From positions 27,688,001 through 27,752,000 of the forward strand of contig JAYKYS010000006.1 in NCBI GenBank assembly GCA_036924285.1: a DNA stretch of 64,000 nt, read 5' to 3'. The notes under the pieces were generated by a model. It ran no database searches, had not been told where the DNA came from, and saw only the letters and a program-made list of their open reading frames with translations. This DNA comes from Asterella californica. Taxonomy: Eukaryota; Streptophyta; Marchantiopsida; Marchantiales; Aytoniaceae. The translations under genes and the position numbers were made by a program. Positions 10,489-21,778 of the stretch are shown piece by piece (position 1 is the stretch's first letter; every line of letters begins with the position of its first letter).

Positions 10489-11858
10489 TGTAACACCTTT
10501 TGCTTTATCCCACCAGATGACATTCGGGCAGTGATTAACCAAAAAGTGGCAGCTGCATGGTCACAAGGCAAACTCAAGGAGACCAGATAAGGAGGGTCGC
10601 GAACCCTAAATGGGCATTCTCAGTTTTTCAGTCTTGGAGAGAACACTCTTGGTGGTGAGGGAGGAGACTGTATTTTTTCAGTGTAGTGTATATTGCCTTT
10701 GAGGTCAGAAATCAGGAGCTAGAACTGTGCAAATCAGATTCCTTGGAGAGTTGTCACGTCAGTTTGGGCACCTCGGCTAGGTTGACCGAGTGCGAAGTGG
10801 CGCATCCCGGTAAGGCCGTTGGTGCCGTTAGGGCGAGTTGAAGAGAGAGCCCACTAGGGGTAAACTTCGCAGGTAGGGCTTGGAGGCCTTAGTTCTTTGA
10901 GTTGAGCCTTCAAGCTCCAGGCTATGGTGGATAGTCTAGTTGAGTGTAACCCGGATTCTCTTCGCGTTTAGAGTGGGTTTGGCTTGACCGTTTGTGAGTA
11001 ATCCTTGTTGTGGTGTTGGAGATGGTAATCTCTGTATTCAGATTACTCAATTGTGGGGGGCGATTGTGGTACACTTGTGTATGTGTATGACATCGTCCAT
11101 GTGTTATGTGTATGTGTGGTGTACCTCTGACAGCGATGTATGTTGTGTAGCGATGTGTATGCGCACGACAGAGTAGACTTGGAGAGCAGATCTGGAGAGC
11201 AGAATTGGGGTGTTGATTAGGTCGCTGACTTGGGGTCTGATCTGTTGAGTAACAGAAATCAGGGCGTTCAGAGTGAAAGTAGGTTCTATGGTGAAGTCTT
11301 AGTCACAGCAGAGTTGTTGAGTAGTGAAGGATTGCCGGTCCAAGAGCGCTGCGTGACCTTGTCAGCAAGTAAACGCCATGTAATGTATATGAGCCCGTGA
11401 TTTCCTCCATTTTGATAAGTAGGCTTGAGTTGTGTGCCAAAACTGAGTTGGACGCATCTGGTGTCGTGTTAGACTTTATTTCGGTGTAATTGCTTTGCCT
11501 TCCTACTTCCTAGCATCTACTAGGTCTCCTAGTCTTGGCGGTTGCTCCTTGTGGGTCCTGGCGTTCCGACTTGATCACCAGTAGCGGAAGCGCTGCCCAA
11601 ATTTTATGCAACCCAGGTCTAGAATAGTTCCACCTGTATTTAGTAACCTAAGCTTCACCAGAGACCTACAAAAGACTAGTTGGTTATTTGAAACCCGTTC
11701 AACAATTATTAAATCCTCTGTGCTTGTTAGCGGATAGTTTAACGAACTAGATCTGGATACACAAATAAAGTATACAGTTCTCCAGGGAGGTTCACGTTCG
11801 GCAGTTCATTGGTTAGAGATAAAGGAATCTGTTCCGAGATCTGCGGTCGAACGTTACA
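10489..11858 (+). repeat. 3' LTR of the gypsy element, with nested insertion
   Basis: Same ends and sequence as the 5' LTR, but 1,370 bp instead of 947. The extra 423 bp (419-bp insert plus 4-bp target duplication) lies between CCTTGGAGAG and TAGACTTGG. It is followed directly by the GTATC target duplication. Confidence 0.95.
10752..11170. mobile_element. 419-bp nested insertion, probably a solo LTR
   Basis: Present in the 3' LTR and absent from the 5' LTR, so its borders are exact. It starts TGTCACG, ends GCACGACA (TG...CA with a short imperfect inverted repeat), and is flanked by GAGT at 10748-10751 and 11171-11174. A 5-bp duplication (AGAGT) is possible if the end is set one base earlier. 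A solo LTR of another gypsy family fits best. An internal GGGGGGCGAT-TGTGG (11055-11069) resembles a polypurine tract followed by an LTR start, so a truncated small non-autonomous element is the alternative. No coding capacity was seen. Confidence 0.75.
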
Positions 11859-11957
11859 GTATCCAACCCAGTCACTCAACCCAACTGGGATCTCAAGAGT
11901 AAGAAACTAAGTGCAAAAATGGAAGAAGGTGTACTGCAAAGGCAGATCACACAGCAA

Positions 11958-12735
11958 TAGGGGTGTCAAAGTTATGAGGGAAATAATCTTCAACAACGGA
12001 GAGGGAAAGAATCGCAAAATAATTTAATTTTGTAATTTTGTATCGAAGCATTACTGGAAATCACAATCTCTTCAAGAAAGTCTTTTCAGTTCTTACACTT
12101 AGGATAATTATTCAGCGTAATAGATATTCCATTACTAAATAAATAGACAAAACGAGTGAATAATTGTTAAAAAAATGTCAACGGCATTTTTTCCAGGTAC
12201 CTCTGGAGGTGTCCACAGAAAACACCCGCCAAGGTCTGGCAGAAGAAGTAATAGAGCGTGTCAAAGCACTGTCCCTAATTCTGAAAACGGGATTGGACTT
12301 CGAGTCCGGATAACCTTACCGTTCATTATTTATGAAAAAAATGGACAGCTTTGATCAGAACTCGGATAGACAAATAACGTGTTTAGGTTCCTTTGATAAG
12401 ATGTGTCAAAACATCTCATTTTTGTTTCGCAATATCAAAGTATACGGCCAAAGTGATTCAAATCAAAAAACTTCACGTCATATTACAGTTAAAACATTAA
12501 TCACTGATAAACAAAGACATTGAATGTTCGACTGAGCACAAAAGGAACTAAAAAATTCAGACAAAGAGAACAGGATACTTCAATAAGTACCCCGCTCACT
12601 TATCGTCCGTTCACTGTTCTACACTCCTACTGGTCCATACCAGATGCTTAAACAGACGTCCTTTGACACGCCCTAATAACTCCTTCTCGTGGGTGTATAA
12701 TCTTTTAAAAATATCCTTAACTTTGACACCCCCTA
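11958..12735. mobile_element. TIR-bounded non-autonomous element (MITE-like)
   Basis: The left end TAGGGGTGTCAAAGTTA (11958-11974) is mirrored by TAACTTTGACACCCCCTA (12718-12735). A second inverted end, CTTTGACACGCCCTA, lies at 12661-12675, so the right side holds two ends. The interior is AT-rich without a recognisable transposase. The same ends recur near 33.8-35.4 kb. The G-rich ends are loosely like PIF/Harbinger ends, but I cannot fix the target duplication or the superfamily. Confidence 0.6.
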
Positions 12736-13188
12736 GTATAGTCATTAAGGTCTGTAAACTGGTTTACCATACCAGACACAAAACTTCGAATTCCTCTATA
12801 TCTTCTGCTCTTGCTCATGCGCTGATCGTGCAGCAGGAAAGTGTGCCTGGAATTATTCAATGCTTTTAGGACTCGATCGAAAACTTTTAAGTCTGTTGTG
12901 AGTCGGTGGATCTAAAAACCCGGACGGCCGACTCGTCAGTGAGTGATGTGCTTTCTTATTAAAATCATTCTTATTATAATAATTATTAATTAAAAGTATT
13001 CTGCAGCGTGTGCAAAACGACTCCCCTTCCTAGTCTTCAATGGATCGAATGGGTGCTGTTGGGTGTCAAGTTGCAGGCACAAACAGGAAGCCTTGCAAGT
13101 TGTGACATGGACGGTATCAATCTAACTGTCAGCGTGTTATTCTAACGTGCTCTCAGAAGATCATGAGATACGATTGTCCCTCTTGACC

Positions 13189-13225
13189 CTAAACAGATCT
13201 TAACTGGCAGTTAAGATCTGTTTAG
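13189..13225. repeat. perfect 18-bp palindrome, 1-nt loop
   Basis: CTAAACAGATCTTAACTG is followed by one base and then its exact reverse complement. A loop of one base means it probably arose by template switching or would extrude as a cruciform. No gene end is evident nearby. Confidence 0.9.
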
Positions 13226-13258
13226 TATTTAGAATAAATTTGTAAGGTTAAACCAGTT

Positions 13259-13305
13259 AAACCACAAAGGGATAAAAAAGAATTTTTATCTCCCTTTGTG
13301 ATTTA
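13259..13305. repeat. near-perfect hairpin
   Basis: ACCACAAAGGGATAAAAA pairs with TTTTTATCTCCCTTTGTGAT with one small bulge and a short loop. It lies 33 bp from the previous palindrome. Confidence 0.8.
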
Positions 13306-13700
13306 GGGTTGTAGGGAATATTTTTCTTTTCTCCAAATAACCATATAACTTTTTATTCCATAGATCTCAGTCACTGCTAACTAGATTGATTTGAAAGTTG
13401 AGCTTAGAACTGAATCTTCACTTTTTCATATTTCATGACTGAATGATAACTTTATGATCATATCCTCCCCCACGGACTTGTACAGCGAATATTTAAGAGG
13501 AACCTCCGTTACGTTGGTTGGTGCCGCGTGATTGGTGACCGTCCCTTTAGCAGTATCTGAACAGTACTTTATTCTCCCTAAATGTTATAGAGAAAAACCG
13601 TTACGTTCATTGACCGTCGGTTTAGCAGTGAAAGTAGGGGAGTAGCGCTACGTTCTTTGCTCTTATCGCATGGTTGCTGTTATCGGATTACTCTGTTTTC

Positions 13701-14013
13701 GTTTCTCCTTATTCTCTATTGCGTCGCGTGCTGTCTTCGGAGAAACAGACAGTTTTTTTGCCGTCTTGCTGCGAGCGAGACTGGGAAATTCTGTTTCGAT
13801 CTGCTTTTCATTCGTTCTTTGCTTCGTTTTGGTTCACTTCCGTCGCGTTATGCGTTTTCGCTTCTCCTTGTTTTCTATTGCGTCACATGCTGTCTTCGGA
13901 GAAACAGACAGTTTCTTTTCTGCCTTGCTGTGAGCGAGATTGGGAAATTCTGTTTTGAATTGGTTTTCATTCGTCGTTTGCTTCGTTCTAGTTCGCTTGT
14001 GTCGCTGCATTGA
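13701..14013. repeat. tandem duplication, period about 158 bp
   Basis: Two diverged copies run head to tail. Each contains CTGTCTTCGGAGAAACAGACAG, a GAGCGAGA.TGGGAAATTCTG segment and TTTTCATTCGT. Overlapping open stretches in several frames reflect the repeat, not a gene: the repeated peptides differ between frames and have no domain. Confidence 0.8.
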
Positions 14014-15010
14014 CGATGATCACTTCGAAAGACGAGCTCGTCATCGTCGTCATAGTACTCCGTCGATGCTGACATCACCTTCTCCTTCTTTTCTTTTGTT
14101 TGTATTGCATTGAGTGTTATCTTTCGTGGAAGTAAGTCTTATTCTCGGAGAAAGCAAGTCATTGTGATTTTTTGACATCGCGTTATCTCTTTCGTCAAAC
14201 TGGTCATACTTTTCAACAAGGGTACATTGCTGCATCAGTCCCAGACGGGGTCGTCGGAGAGAGAATGCTTCAGCGCTATTTTCATCGTGTGGTAGCAAGC
14301 ACATGGAACGACATGTGCAATGTTGCAATCTATCTTATCTTATCTTTTTCCTCTACGCGTCTTCGTTTCAGTTACATGCATGTGGGTCATGGAGGTCTGC
14401 AGCGATAGGACTATTGTACCGTGCTTCTTCGAAGCTCTACACAAAGGAGCGACACATCACCCATCTATCTCAGATAAGTGTTCTAATTCTCACTCGAACT
14501 CCTTTTCATTCTTCTCTTGATTATTTTTATGTCGGATCTCATAGATCATTGTATCGACCCTTGTGAAAATGATTAGATGTCATCACTGCCGATAATGAAC
14601 TTGTCGTCTTTATTCTCGTTATTCTCGTACCACAACATGTAAGTCCAAAGCCTATGACCACCGATAAAGAGGAGGTGGAGGATTTTTCTTCCGAATAGTT
14701 CGAGGTTGTTTGCTCTCACCAATATAATGTCGGTCGACCATGCCATCTTGATCATTTTTGGAGGTCATTGACTTTACCTCCTTATCCAGTTTATTACAAA
14801 ATAACCTTCTCCAATGTTCAACTCTACAAACATAGATCTTAGATTTATATAGATTTTCATTTTAGTCTTGTGTCGTCTGAGTTCTTGCTTCCTGAACTAG
14901 ACTATGTTTTCATCAGCAAATCATTCTCCATATTGACAACTTGTCTTCAGGCGGTTATAGGTCCCTTCCATTATATCCCTTCAGAAGGAGTTTGGATCAT
15001 CTTGCGAGAT
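14014..15010. other. gene-free DNA
   Basis: No gene recognised. The open stretches are short and without domains. Confidence 0.5.
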
Positions 15011-15715
15011 TCAAAATCTAGATTTATTTCTTATCCAAAATTCCTTCAGTTGCCGATCGATCGTCATTCTTTGAAATCTAGTCTCGTTGATGTATACCGC
15101 GTCGACTACATCCACTATCTTTGTCAAGACGTAAGGGCTTGCAAACGCTGTCCATTTCATCCATGCTTTGTTCAGATGGGTAGCCAAAGCAAAGCGTGTG
15201 CAGACGGTGTCACCTCTGACGACAACGTGTAGGGTATCGATCTCGAAACAACTCGAACTATCAATTATCGTCAATTGCATGAGAGATCTAGATATGAAGA
15301 AATACTGACCGCTTCTCTGTAAATTTCTTCAAGGCGAGTGCAGCGGTGGCCTACTATCCATCGAGAGAGGGGGAAGTCTTTTACATTTGCATGTACATGA
15401 TGTTCTCTCTCTTCAAGCTAGTAGCGCTCTCCAAGTGAAACAAGGTTTGCTGATAGTTCTTGGCTGGAAGGGGGCGTTTACATGAAAGCACTCAGTAACA
15501 TAGATCTCGATACCTTTGTGGGTGTGGTTGGGTACTGTATGAAAGACAAGGTTGAGCTCTCCACAAATCCTCGATGAAAAACATTACTGACAGTATGCTT
15601 GAGGATGACGAAGAATTGTTCATTTTTTTCGGTGCTGTAGATACGAAGAACCGCATGGAATTGAACTACACCAATATTCTTCAATGGACCCTCAGTTCAA
15701 TAAGTATCAGAGCAT
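15011..15715 (-). pseudogene. possible decayed retroelement integrase C-terminus
   Basis: On the minus strand, 15011-15280 reads VVRGDTVCTRFALATHLNKA followed by a conserved-looking W.KWTAF.SPYVLTKIVD segment. This resembles the SH3-like C-terminal module of gypsy integrases (L..W.GPY.V..IV). Just upstream on the same strand, 15400-15700 has frame-broken stretches such as LWRAQPCLSYS and YPTTPTKVSRS that could be the end of an integrase core. There is no catalytic motif, and several stops and frameshifts. This is a weak call from pattern alone. Confidence 0.25.
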
Positions 15716-17419
15716 ACATTCATTAGGTACGACTATGAGAACCTGCTTGAGGTCGATGATCAGATCCGATAAATATACTCCTTCCTGCAGATTGCTCATG
15801 GCATGTGGAATTTAAAAGAGACGGATTGACTCTTTGTGGAAGCTATAGTTCGTCCTGAAACGGTGACAATAGCGGACATTGATAACATTTTCTTTGCGTA
15901 AACACGTGCTCGTTACTTTACTATCTGACTCTGACGTTGTCAATGAGGAGGGCTACATTCTCGCAGCCTCTCACGCAGTTCCAAGAACCAAAATGGTTCC
16001 ATGATGTACATGCTTTGTCCGAATACATGCTGATTTGTAGCGCTTTGAGACGTCTTTGAGCCACCAGACTCTACGAAAATAAGACAGTTTTATCTACTTT
16101 TTTGTCCTTACATTGCCTTGCTTGCTCTTACACTGCATACTCATCTTCTTCAAAATACAGTGACCACAGCCGACCATCAAGCGGAAGAAGATATCGAGGC
16201 AGGACATGACGATTTCCATCGATCGTAGCTGTACATTGTTCTCGAGTTAGAAGCGTTCAGCCATAGTATATACATGTTTCACTACATAGGCTACCCGCTA
16301 CTTCAAAGTTAGAGGTGTTGTTTCAGTACATAGACTATGAGCTACTTACGTTCCGCATGAGCGTTTGTCTTAGTATATACATGTTTCACTCAATTCTCTT
16401 TCGTCATAATCTGTATCTAACTGTATATATCATGTTTGATAACTTACTAGACTTATAGTTGCGGAAGCTATGTAACTGTTTCAGTGTAATGGATTTTTCT
16501 TTAAATCCATCATTCTGTCCACGCGACAAACAAAGCGGAAAAGCAACACACAAGTTCAATGTATGCACACAACTTTATTGTATACAACTACTTCGCATAT
16601 TCCTTCAAAAATGGACAAATATAATACTAAATATAATTTCATTTCTCTAACGTCAGAAAGAACTATCAAAAATCATCCAAGAACTTCACCATACTGGTTA
16701 ATACGAGGAGAACCATACCTGCAGCATAAACTTGATTCGCGCTGCACATGGGTGAATAATATCCTACTAGTGAATATGGTTTTAATGATGCACTCTCAAA
16801 TGCACTTTTAACGTTAATGTTATTATTATGTTTTTGTTCCGTGACTGTAAACTCAAGAAAGAGAGAATCAAGGAGTTTCGGAAAAGCCATTAGAGCATCT
16901 CTATCGGGGCACACACTAAACTATATGGTAACCAGTTGTTATTTTGACGTGGTGTGTGAAAAAATATGATAAACTTCACTTTGTCACAGTATATATTTGT
17001 TGTGTATTGCACCAGAAAGCATCAACGTTATAATTTGAATGAAGAAAAGAACAAGATGCTGCGCTTGCAATGGAATTACAAGGCTATGCATTTTAATCCA
17101 GATCTGAAATTTAGTTTTCCTTTAACGTTCATCTAATAGGATAAATACACTCAAAGAAAGAAATTCTTTATTTCTTATGGGATTCACAATCCAAAGATAG
17201 TTATGCGTAATCTCTCCAAGAGAAAGTTCAAACTAGTTTAGATGTACAACAAACTATACTAGATGAATTTTTTAAGTTTAGATATGTTACATTACCAGTT
17301 AGGTTTAAGTACAAAACTGAAGAATAAAATATATTTTTCTCTATTGTTTTAGGTTATTTTAGGTTATTTATTTATTTTAGGTTAGAAAACAAACATCACT
17401 AAATTTTTAGTCAATATTG
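15716..17419. other. AT-rich gene-free DNA
   Basis: No gene recognised. A short phrase (AGTATATACATGTTTCACT) occurs twice near 16266 and 16372 in a diverged tandem duplication. The rest is AT-rich. Confidence 0.5.
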
Positions 17420-17541
17420 TTTAATAGATGTTGAATAATTATTTATGAAGTTAATCACATAGTGTAAAGCTATGAGAGAACTTTGATTTATCTTGATTTA
17501 ACATATTTTTTTATATAAAGAAATCTTATTAGTAAATATAA
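17420..17541 (+). repeat. dispersed repeat, copy 1
   Basis: It contains GATGTTGAATAATTATTTATG, then CACATAGTGTAAAGCTATGA and GAACTTTGATTTA. The same ordered phrases occur at 22925-23010 and 26855-26945, with a weaker match near 27330. Its right edge abuts the gypsy fragment that begins at 17542. Confidence 0.65.
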
Positions 17542-18585
17542 GCGCATTTTGTGCCTTGCCACACTGATATTACTGCACCCCAGACTACTGAATTACTTCT
17601 TTCGCATGTTTTTTGTTGCATGGATTGCCTCGTGAAATAATTTCGGATTTGGACACCAAGTTTTATTCCAAAATTTGGAGAGCTTGTTTGCCCGTCTCGG
17701 CACAAGTCTTAGGTTCAATTCGTTTTACCACCCACAAATGGATGGACAAACTGAACGTGTTAACCAGATCTTGGAACATATTTTACAAAATTATGTTCAG
17801 CATGATCAAAGAGACTGGTCCAAGCATTTGGAGCTTGTTGAGTTCTTTTATAATGATACTAAACATTCGGCTACATGTTTTAAATCTTTCGAAATAGTTT
17901 ACAGAGGTCGACACTCGTCTTGGTCACCTCTTGTGCTTCCTACTCAGTTAGAAAGTGCTAACATGTTTGAAAGTTCTGAACCTGAGGATGTTCAAAAGTT
18001 TATGGTAGAGTGAAGTTTTGTCCTAGACAAAGCTCGTGCAAACATAGAGATGACACAAAAGTGTTACGTTAAGTATGATAACCGTGGACGTCGAGATGTG
18101 TCATTTCAGGAAGATGAGCGAGTTTGGCTGAAAATGAAAGATTATCTGTTTCCAAAACACCTAACACGTAAGATGGGCTGGTCCTTTCTGACCGAGAAGA
18201 AGTTAGGTCCAGTTGCTTATAAATTAGTTTTTCCCTGCTAGCATGAGAGAGTTTCATCTGATTGTGCATGTTTCAAACTTGAAGGAGTTCAATGTTGAGC
18301 AGACTCAGATGTCAAGAAGAGACCAAAAAATGACATATTGCGCTTGAGTCTTTATCACATTTTGATGAGATGAAACTGATCTGCATTTTGGATCATAGAT
18401 GGGTAGATACACCTAGCGGTCGTATGCGTGAGTTTTTATGCAGGTGGACCGAAACAAACCTCTCTATCGAAACTTGGGAGAAGTTAACTAATATCTCTTA
18501 TTCTTTCATGCTTGAGCCTTATGTGGCTTATGAGCAAAAGTGCACAAGAGAGCACAGATCTAACCGTGCAGAATCGGTGCATTAA
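17542..18585 (+). pseudogene. broken gypsy integrase and chromodomain
   Basis: The element is cut at its 5' side inside the integrase core (AHFVPCHTDITAPQTTELLL) with no upstream RT. The reading frame then shifts at least twice: HGLPREIISDLDTKF at 17613, then SLFARLGTSLRF and HPQMDGQTERVNQILE from 17675. A TGA at 18011-18013 interrupts it. The integrase tail (RVWLKMKDYL, EKKLGPVAYKLVFP) follows at 18050-18241. A chromodomain-like end (LICILDHRW, REFLCRWTE, ETWEKL) closes the coding part at 18585. It belongs to a chromovirus family different from, but related to, the complete element at 4.3-11.9 kb. Non-functional. Confidence 0.88.
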
Positions 18586-19020
18586 GTTTTACAGAGATAG
18601 TACCCCGTACTGAGATCATGAAAGGGGTAAGAGACTGATCACCCCTCCTACTGAAAGTGTTATGAGGTATGTTGTGAAGCTTATGTAAGTCCGATCGATC
18701 TGCTGGAGGGTTAGAGTCTGTTGTTTGTCTACGCGTTGTGTTTTGTTATTGAGATATGTTTAAACATTACACAGACCAGTGGTAGGTCTAACCTTTCTTT
18801 GGTGGGGAAAGATGTAATGTGTGTGCCATGAGCTCAAAACGGGAACCTTGCGGTATGAGATGTAAAGTCTCGAGGTCGGTTCTTCATGGACGTTGAATAG
18901 CAATGCACCCGGACGCAACTCAGTGCAATCGTGCACAAGTTGGTTGATGTGGTGCATACCGGCGCAAGCCCAACTCCGTGAATTTATATTCGGAATTAAC
19001 TTTACATTGATGTTGTGTGT
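18586..19020 (+). other. 3' end of the broken gypsy element and start of its 3' LTR
   Basis: Non-coding sequence leads to a polypurine-like tract, GGTGGGGAAAGA (18801-18812), then TGTAATGTGTGTGCC. By analogy with the complete element this is where a 3' LTR should start (18813). I cannot find its far end; the LTR is probably truncated somewhere before about 19.1 kb. Confidence 0.5.
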
Positions 19021-19320
19021 TGCAGCTTACAAGAGACACATGCTACGATAACAATTAAATGCACGTGCGTGGAGACGAATATACAAGCTTGTGGTTAGCT
19101 AGAGGAAATGAAGATGAGTAGCTAGGACTGTCCGCCTTGTCTTAAGAAACTCGTACGTATTTTCAGATGCGCACTGAAAATATTAAAGTATTCATATAGC
19201 TATATCTTCTGATATTTATTTATGTGTGATATTTATTTCTTTATTGAAAAATAAGTCGAAAGAGGTTTAAACAGTTAAATATGTCTGAAATCATAATTAT
19301 ATGATTTAATAGTAGTTCTG

Positions 19321-19497
19321 ACTTGCTGTGCAAGTTCAGAAAGTAGAAGAAAGAGGCTTTAGTCTAAAGTCTGAATTCCTTAAAAGGAATTCAGGTGGGT
19401 GAATCAGCCAAAGGCTTATTTCACTCTAAATAGCTGATTAAGCTATTACTTTTATTATTAGCTGATTGGCCGCCTTGCTAAAATAGCAGAAGGTAAT
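19321..19497. repeat. run of consecutive short stem-loops
   Basis: Several hairpins follow one another: ACTTG/CAAGT (19321), CTTTAG/CTAAAG (about 19357), a perfect 11-bp palindrome CTGAATTCCTT-AA-AAGGAATTCAG (19371-19394), GTGAA/TTTCAC (about 19398-19425), and AATAGC/GCTATT (about 19427-19447). No protein signal. It could be a structured transcript or simply a palindrome-rich patch. Confidence 0.5.
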
Positions 19498-20409
19498 GTA
19501 AGTACAGCTGGTGGATTGAATAGACTGTAAGATATGGAAGTAGTCAGCTACTGCCTAGGTAACTTTCAAAGAAGAAGGAAGGAAGTGGAGGAGTTGTTTT
19601 CTCTTTTTCTATTCAGATCTACTTAATTAAGCCAAGAGGTAACTTCACGAGCTAATGAAAGATCAGTAAGTGGTTGAAAGATTTGAAGGAAGCGGAAGGT
19701 CCTTTAAACCCCATAACAAGTATTTAAACCCTTCTATGTTTAGAGAGGAAGGAGATGTCGTCAAGTTGTCCAAGAGTAATCAGAAAGCTTTGATTAGTGC
19801 TTTGAGAGTGTTTTTCGACCTGAACAGAGCATTGGCCCTGTTGGCTCTTATAAGAGAGGCCAATAGAGGAGAAACAGTAGGGTCGAAACTAGCTTGTTAA
19901 CTTTTGAGTTTCTAGGTTTTAACAATTTACGTCAAGGTCAAAAATTTGCCAAATTATAGCGTGAGTTGTGAGTGTCTGTTGGACCTGATTCCAAGTGCAG
20001 TCGATTTAGTTCGCTGAGGAGCTCAGTCTTGTCAATTTTCAGCTCGAGATCCGGTCGAGAGAATTCAGTGATCCGAGTTGAAGTTCGATCAAATTTCTAT
20101 CATAGGAAGTTGTCTTTTCCAGTGAGCGTTCAAGGTTTTGATTGTTGGGAGTGAGCATTAGATCCAGCCAAGACGCCACAAGCAAGGAGATGCTGAGTAG
20201 TGCTCGTATGACCGTCTTCCACTCTGTTAAGAGTTTCAAAAGAGTTTTGGAAGAGTGCTGAAGTTGTGGTTGACTTGTGTTTTGATTTGGAGATGTTTGT
20301 ATGTATTGCTTGTTTGCTATATGGGTGTGGGTTGCTCAGCGGTTGGAGAAGCACATCCATTTTTGATGAACTTTTGGTGATTTTTCGTGTGTAAGATCGA
20401 GAGCTATGC
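19498..20409. other. gene-free DNA
   Basis: No gene recognised. The open stretches are short, without domains, and overlap on both strands. Confidence 0.5.
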
Positions 20410-21519
20410 TTGGGAGAGCGCACTCATTATAGTGGTGGTAGAGTATCCGAACTCACCCGATTCTCTTCTCCCCCAGGTCTAATATCTCCAGCAGCTGCAG
20501 CTCAAACATTTTTCTTCTTAGGACAGTTTGGAAAAATGTGCCCTTTCTCTCCGCAGGTGAAACATGTTTATTGCTCTTGCTACGCTTCTTGAGCCGGCTT
20601 CTTTGTTGGACGTGCACCTCCATCCCAACCTCCGTCAGTTTTTTGTTTCAATGCAGCAATAGACTGCAGGTTCAGGTTTCGTTGTCTAAAACCTTTGCCC
20701 TTATCTCAGCTTTTGAACCTCCCAGAAAATTTTGAATTTTCTTTGGTCTTCTGGACAAGGATGGCCAGCAGCGCTACCGCGTGTCATGGTTTTCTCATCT
20801 CTCTTGCGCTTGGAGAGTTCCAAGTGCTCCAACTGGGTACAAACATCTTCAAGAGGGGTTTTCCCATCCCATCTAATCCATCTCAAACGAGTACCAGTCA
20901 GACAAACCTCTATGAAATAGAAAAGTACGTTCTTGATGCTCTGTAATGCCCGCTTGCAACGTAAGATGCATAAAATAATTCACATACTCATGTGTACTAC
21001 CAGTTTACCTCAAACTATCAAGTTCTAGTCTGTAACTCGTATACTCATTGCCGGGTACCAAGTACTTACATAACTCAACTTTGGTTTTCTAACCAACTGC
21101 AATCACTTCTGCATGCGAGAATATCACTGCATCGCATCGTCATTTATCTTACTCACAGCGTAAAACCAACTGCTTTTCAGAAAAGCATTCAGATAATTCT
21201 CCATAGCAGTAACCCATAAATCAAAGATAAAATACTCAGCAGGCGCTCTTGGTTTTGACCATTTGTGCTTCCGCATACCCGCTATCGAGGACTCATCTTC
21301 CGAATGGGTTTTCTCCACCGTTTTCTGGTTATCAGCCTTCTTCGCTTTTGAAGGACCAGCTCCATCAGAAGGGACTAGGGATCTCTGCTCCAGAGCCACA
21401 ATCTTATTAGTCATAGCAGCAACAGCCGCTTGCAGTCTCTGCACCTCCGATTGCGTTGTATTAGCTCTCGGACTCTCGGAACCTTCAGCTGTTGGTACAG
21501 TTGATGTAGACGAAGTCAT
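20410..21519 (-). pseudogene. broken gypsy Gag (minus strand)
   Basis: Starts at the ATG ending at 21519. The first 131 codons are open: a coiled-coil-like QRLQAAVAAMTNKIVALEQR, a basic linker, then FDLWVTAMENYL, the same Gag motif as FELWITEMENYL in the complete element. The frame is lost near 21124. Further along the minus strand a CCHC knuckle CFTCGEKGHIFPNC (about 20520-20565) is still readable. No protease or pol follows, so the element is truncated after Gag. Its own primer-binding site and LTR lie just upstream (to the right). Confidence 0.8.
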
Positions 21520-21572
21520 GATGACTCTTTACTCTTTGAATATTCTTCTGAAGAGGCGCTGTTCAGAGTTAA

Positions 21573-21584
21573 ACTCTGATATCA
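21573..21584 (-). promoter_or_regulatory. primer-binding site of the minus-strand gypsy fragment
   Basis: On the minus strand TGATATCAGAGT lies one base inside the LTR end (...GTGACA). It is one mismatch from the standard initiator-Met site TGGTATCAGAG. Confidence 0.75.
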
Positions 21585-21585
21585 C

Positions 21586-21778
21586 TGTCACGTGTGCGTT
21601 CTCCAGGGAGCAACTCTCAATCCCACACACAGAAAATCATCAAATCACCAAGGCCCTTTCTCGTGTTCGGAGATGCTCTTATACCGGCAATTCTGGTTGT
21701 CGCTACCGGGACTTGTTGGATCTAAAAAGTTATAACCGTTGTTTAAGATTTCATTTTTCACATAAGTAAGGTTCAACA
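21586..21778 (-). repeat. 5' LTR of the minus-strand gypsy fragment
   Basis: The inner border at 21586 is fixed by the primer-binding site. The outer border at about 21778 is set by TGTTGAACC on the minus strand (TG start) and is a guess. If right, the LTR is a short 193 bp. Confidence 0.5.

Larger units (their letters stand above)
4303..11863 (+). mobile_element. complete Ty3/gypsy chromovirus LTR retrotransposon
   Basis: All landmarks are present. The LTRs (4308-5254 and 10489-11858) begin TGTAAC and end GTTACA. The element is flanked by a perfect 5-bp target duplication, GTATC at 4303-4307 and 11859-11863. A primer-binding site sits just inside the 5' LTR and a polypurine tract just before the 3' LTR. 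Domain order is gag with CCHC knuckle, protease, reverse transcriptase, RNase H, integrase and a C-terminal chromodomain, which defines a chromovirus. By eye the LTRs differ at about a dozen positions over 947 aligned bases, mostly transitions, suggesting a moderately recent insertion. Coding is one frame throughout, broken by stop codons at 6880-6882, 7366-7368 and 9832-9834, so this copy should be non-autonomous. Confidence 0.96.
12736..13700. other. gene-free DNA with two hairpins
   Basis: No gene recognised. It contains the two hairpins listed separately and otherwise AT-rich sequence. Confidence 0.55.

Noticed and set aside
12905..12955. Hammerhead-ribozyme-like CTGACGAG on the minus strand
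   Set aside because: The required GAAA after stem II is missing and stems I and III do not form.
13657..14013. A 118-codon open frame as a gene
   Set aside because: It spans a tandem duplication, overlapping frames are equally open, and the peptide has no domain.
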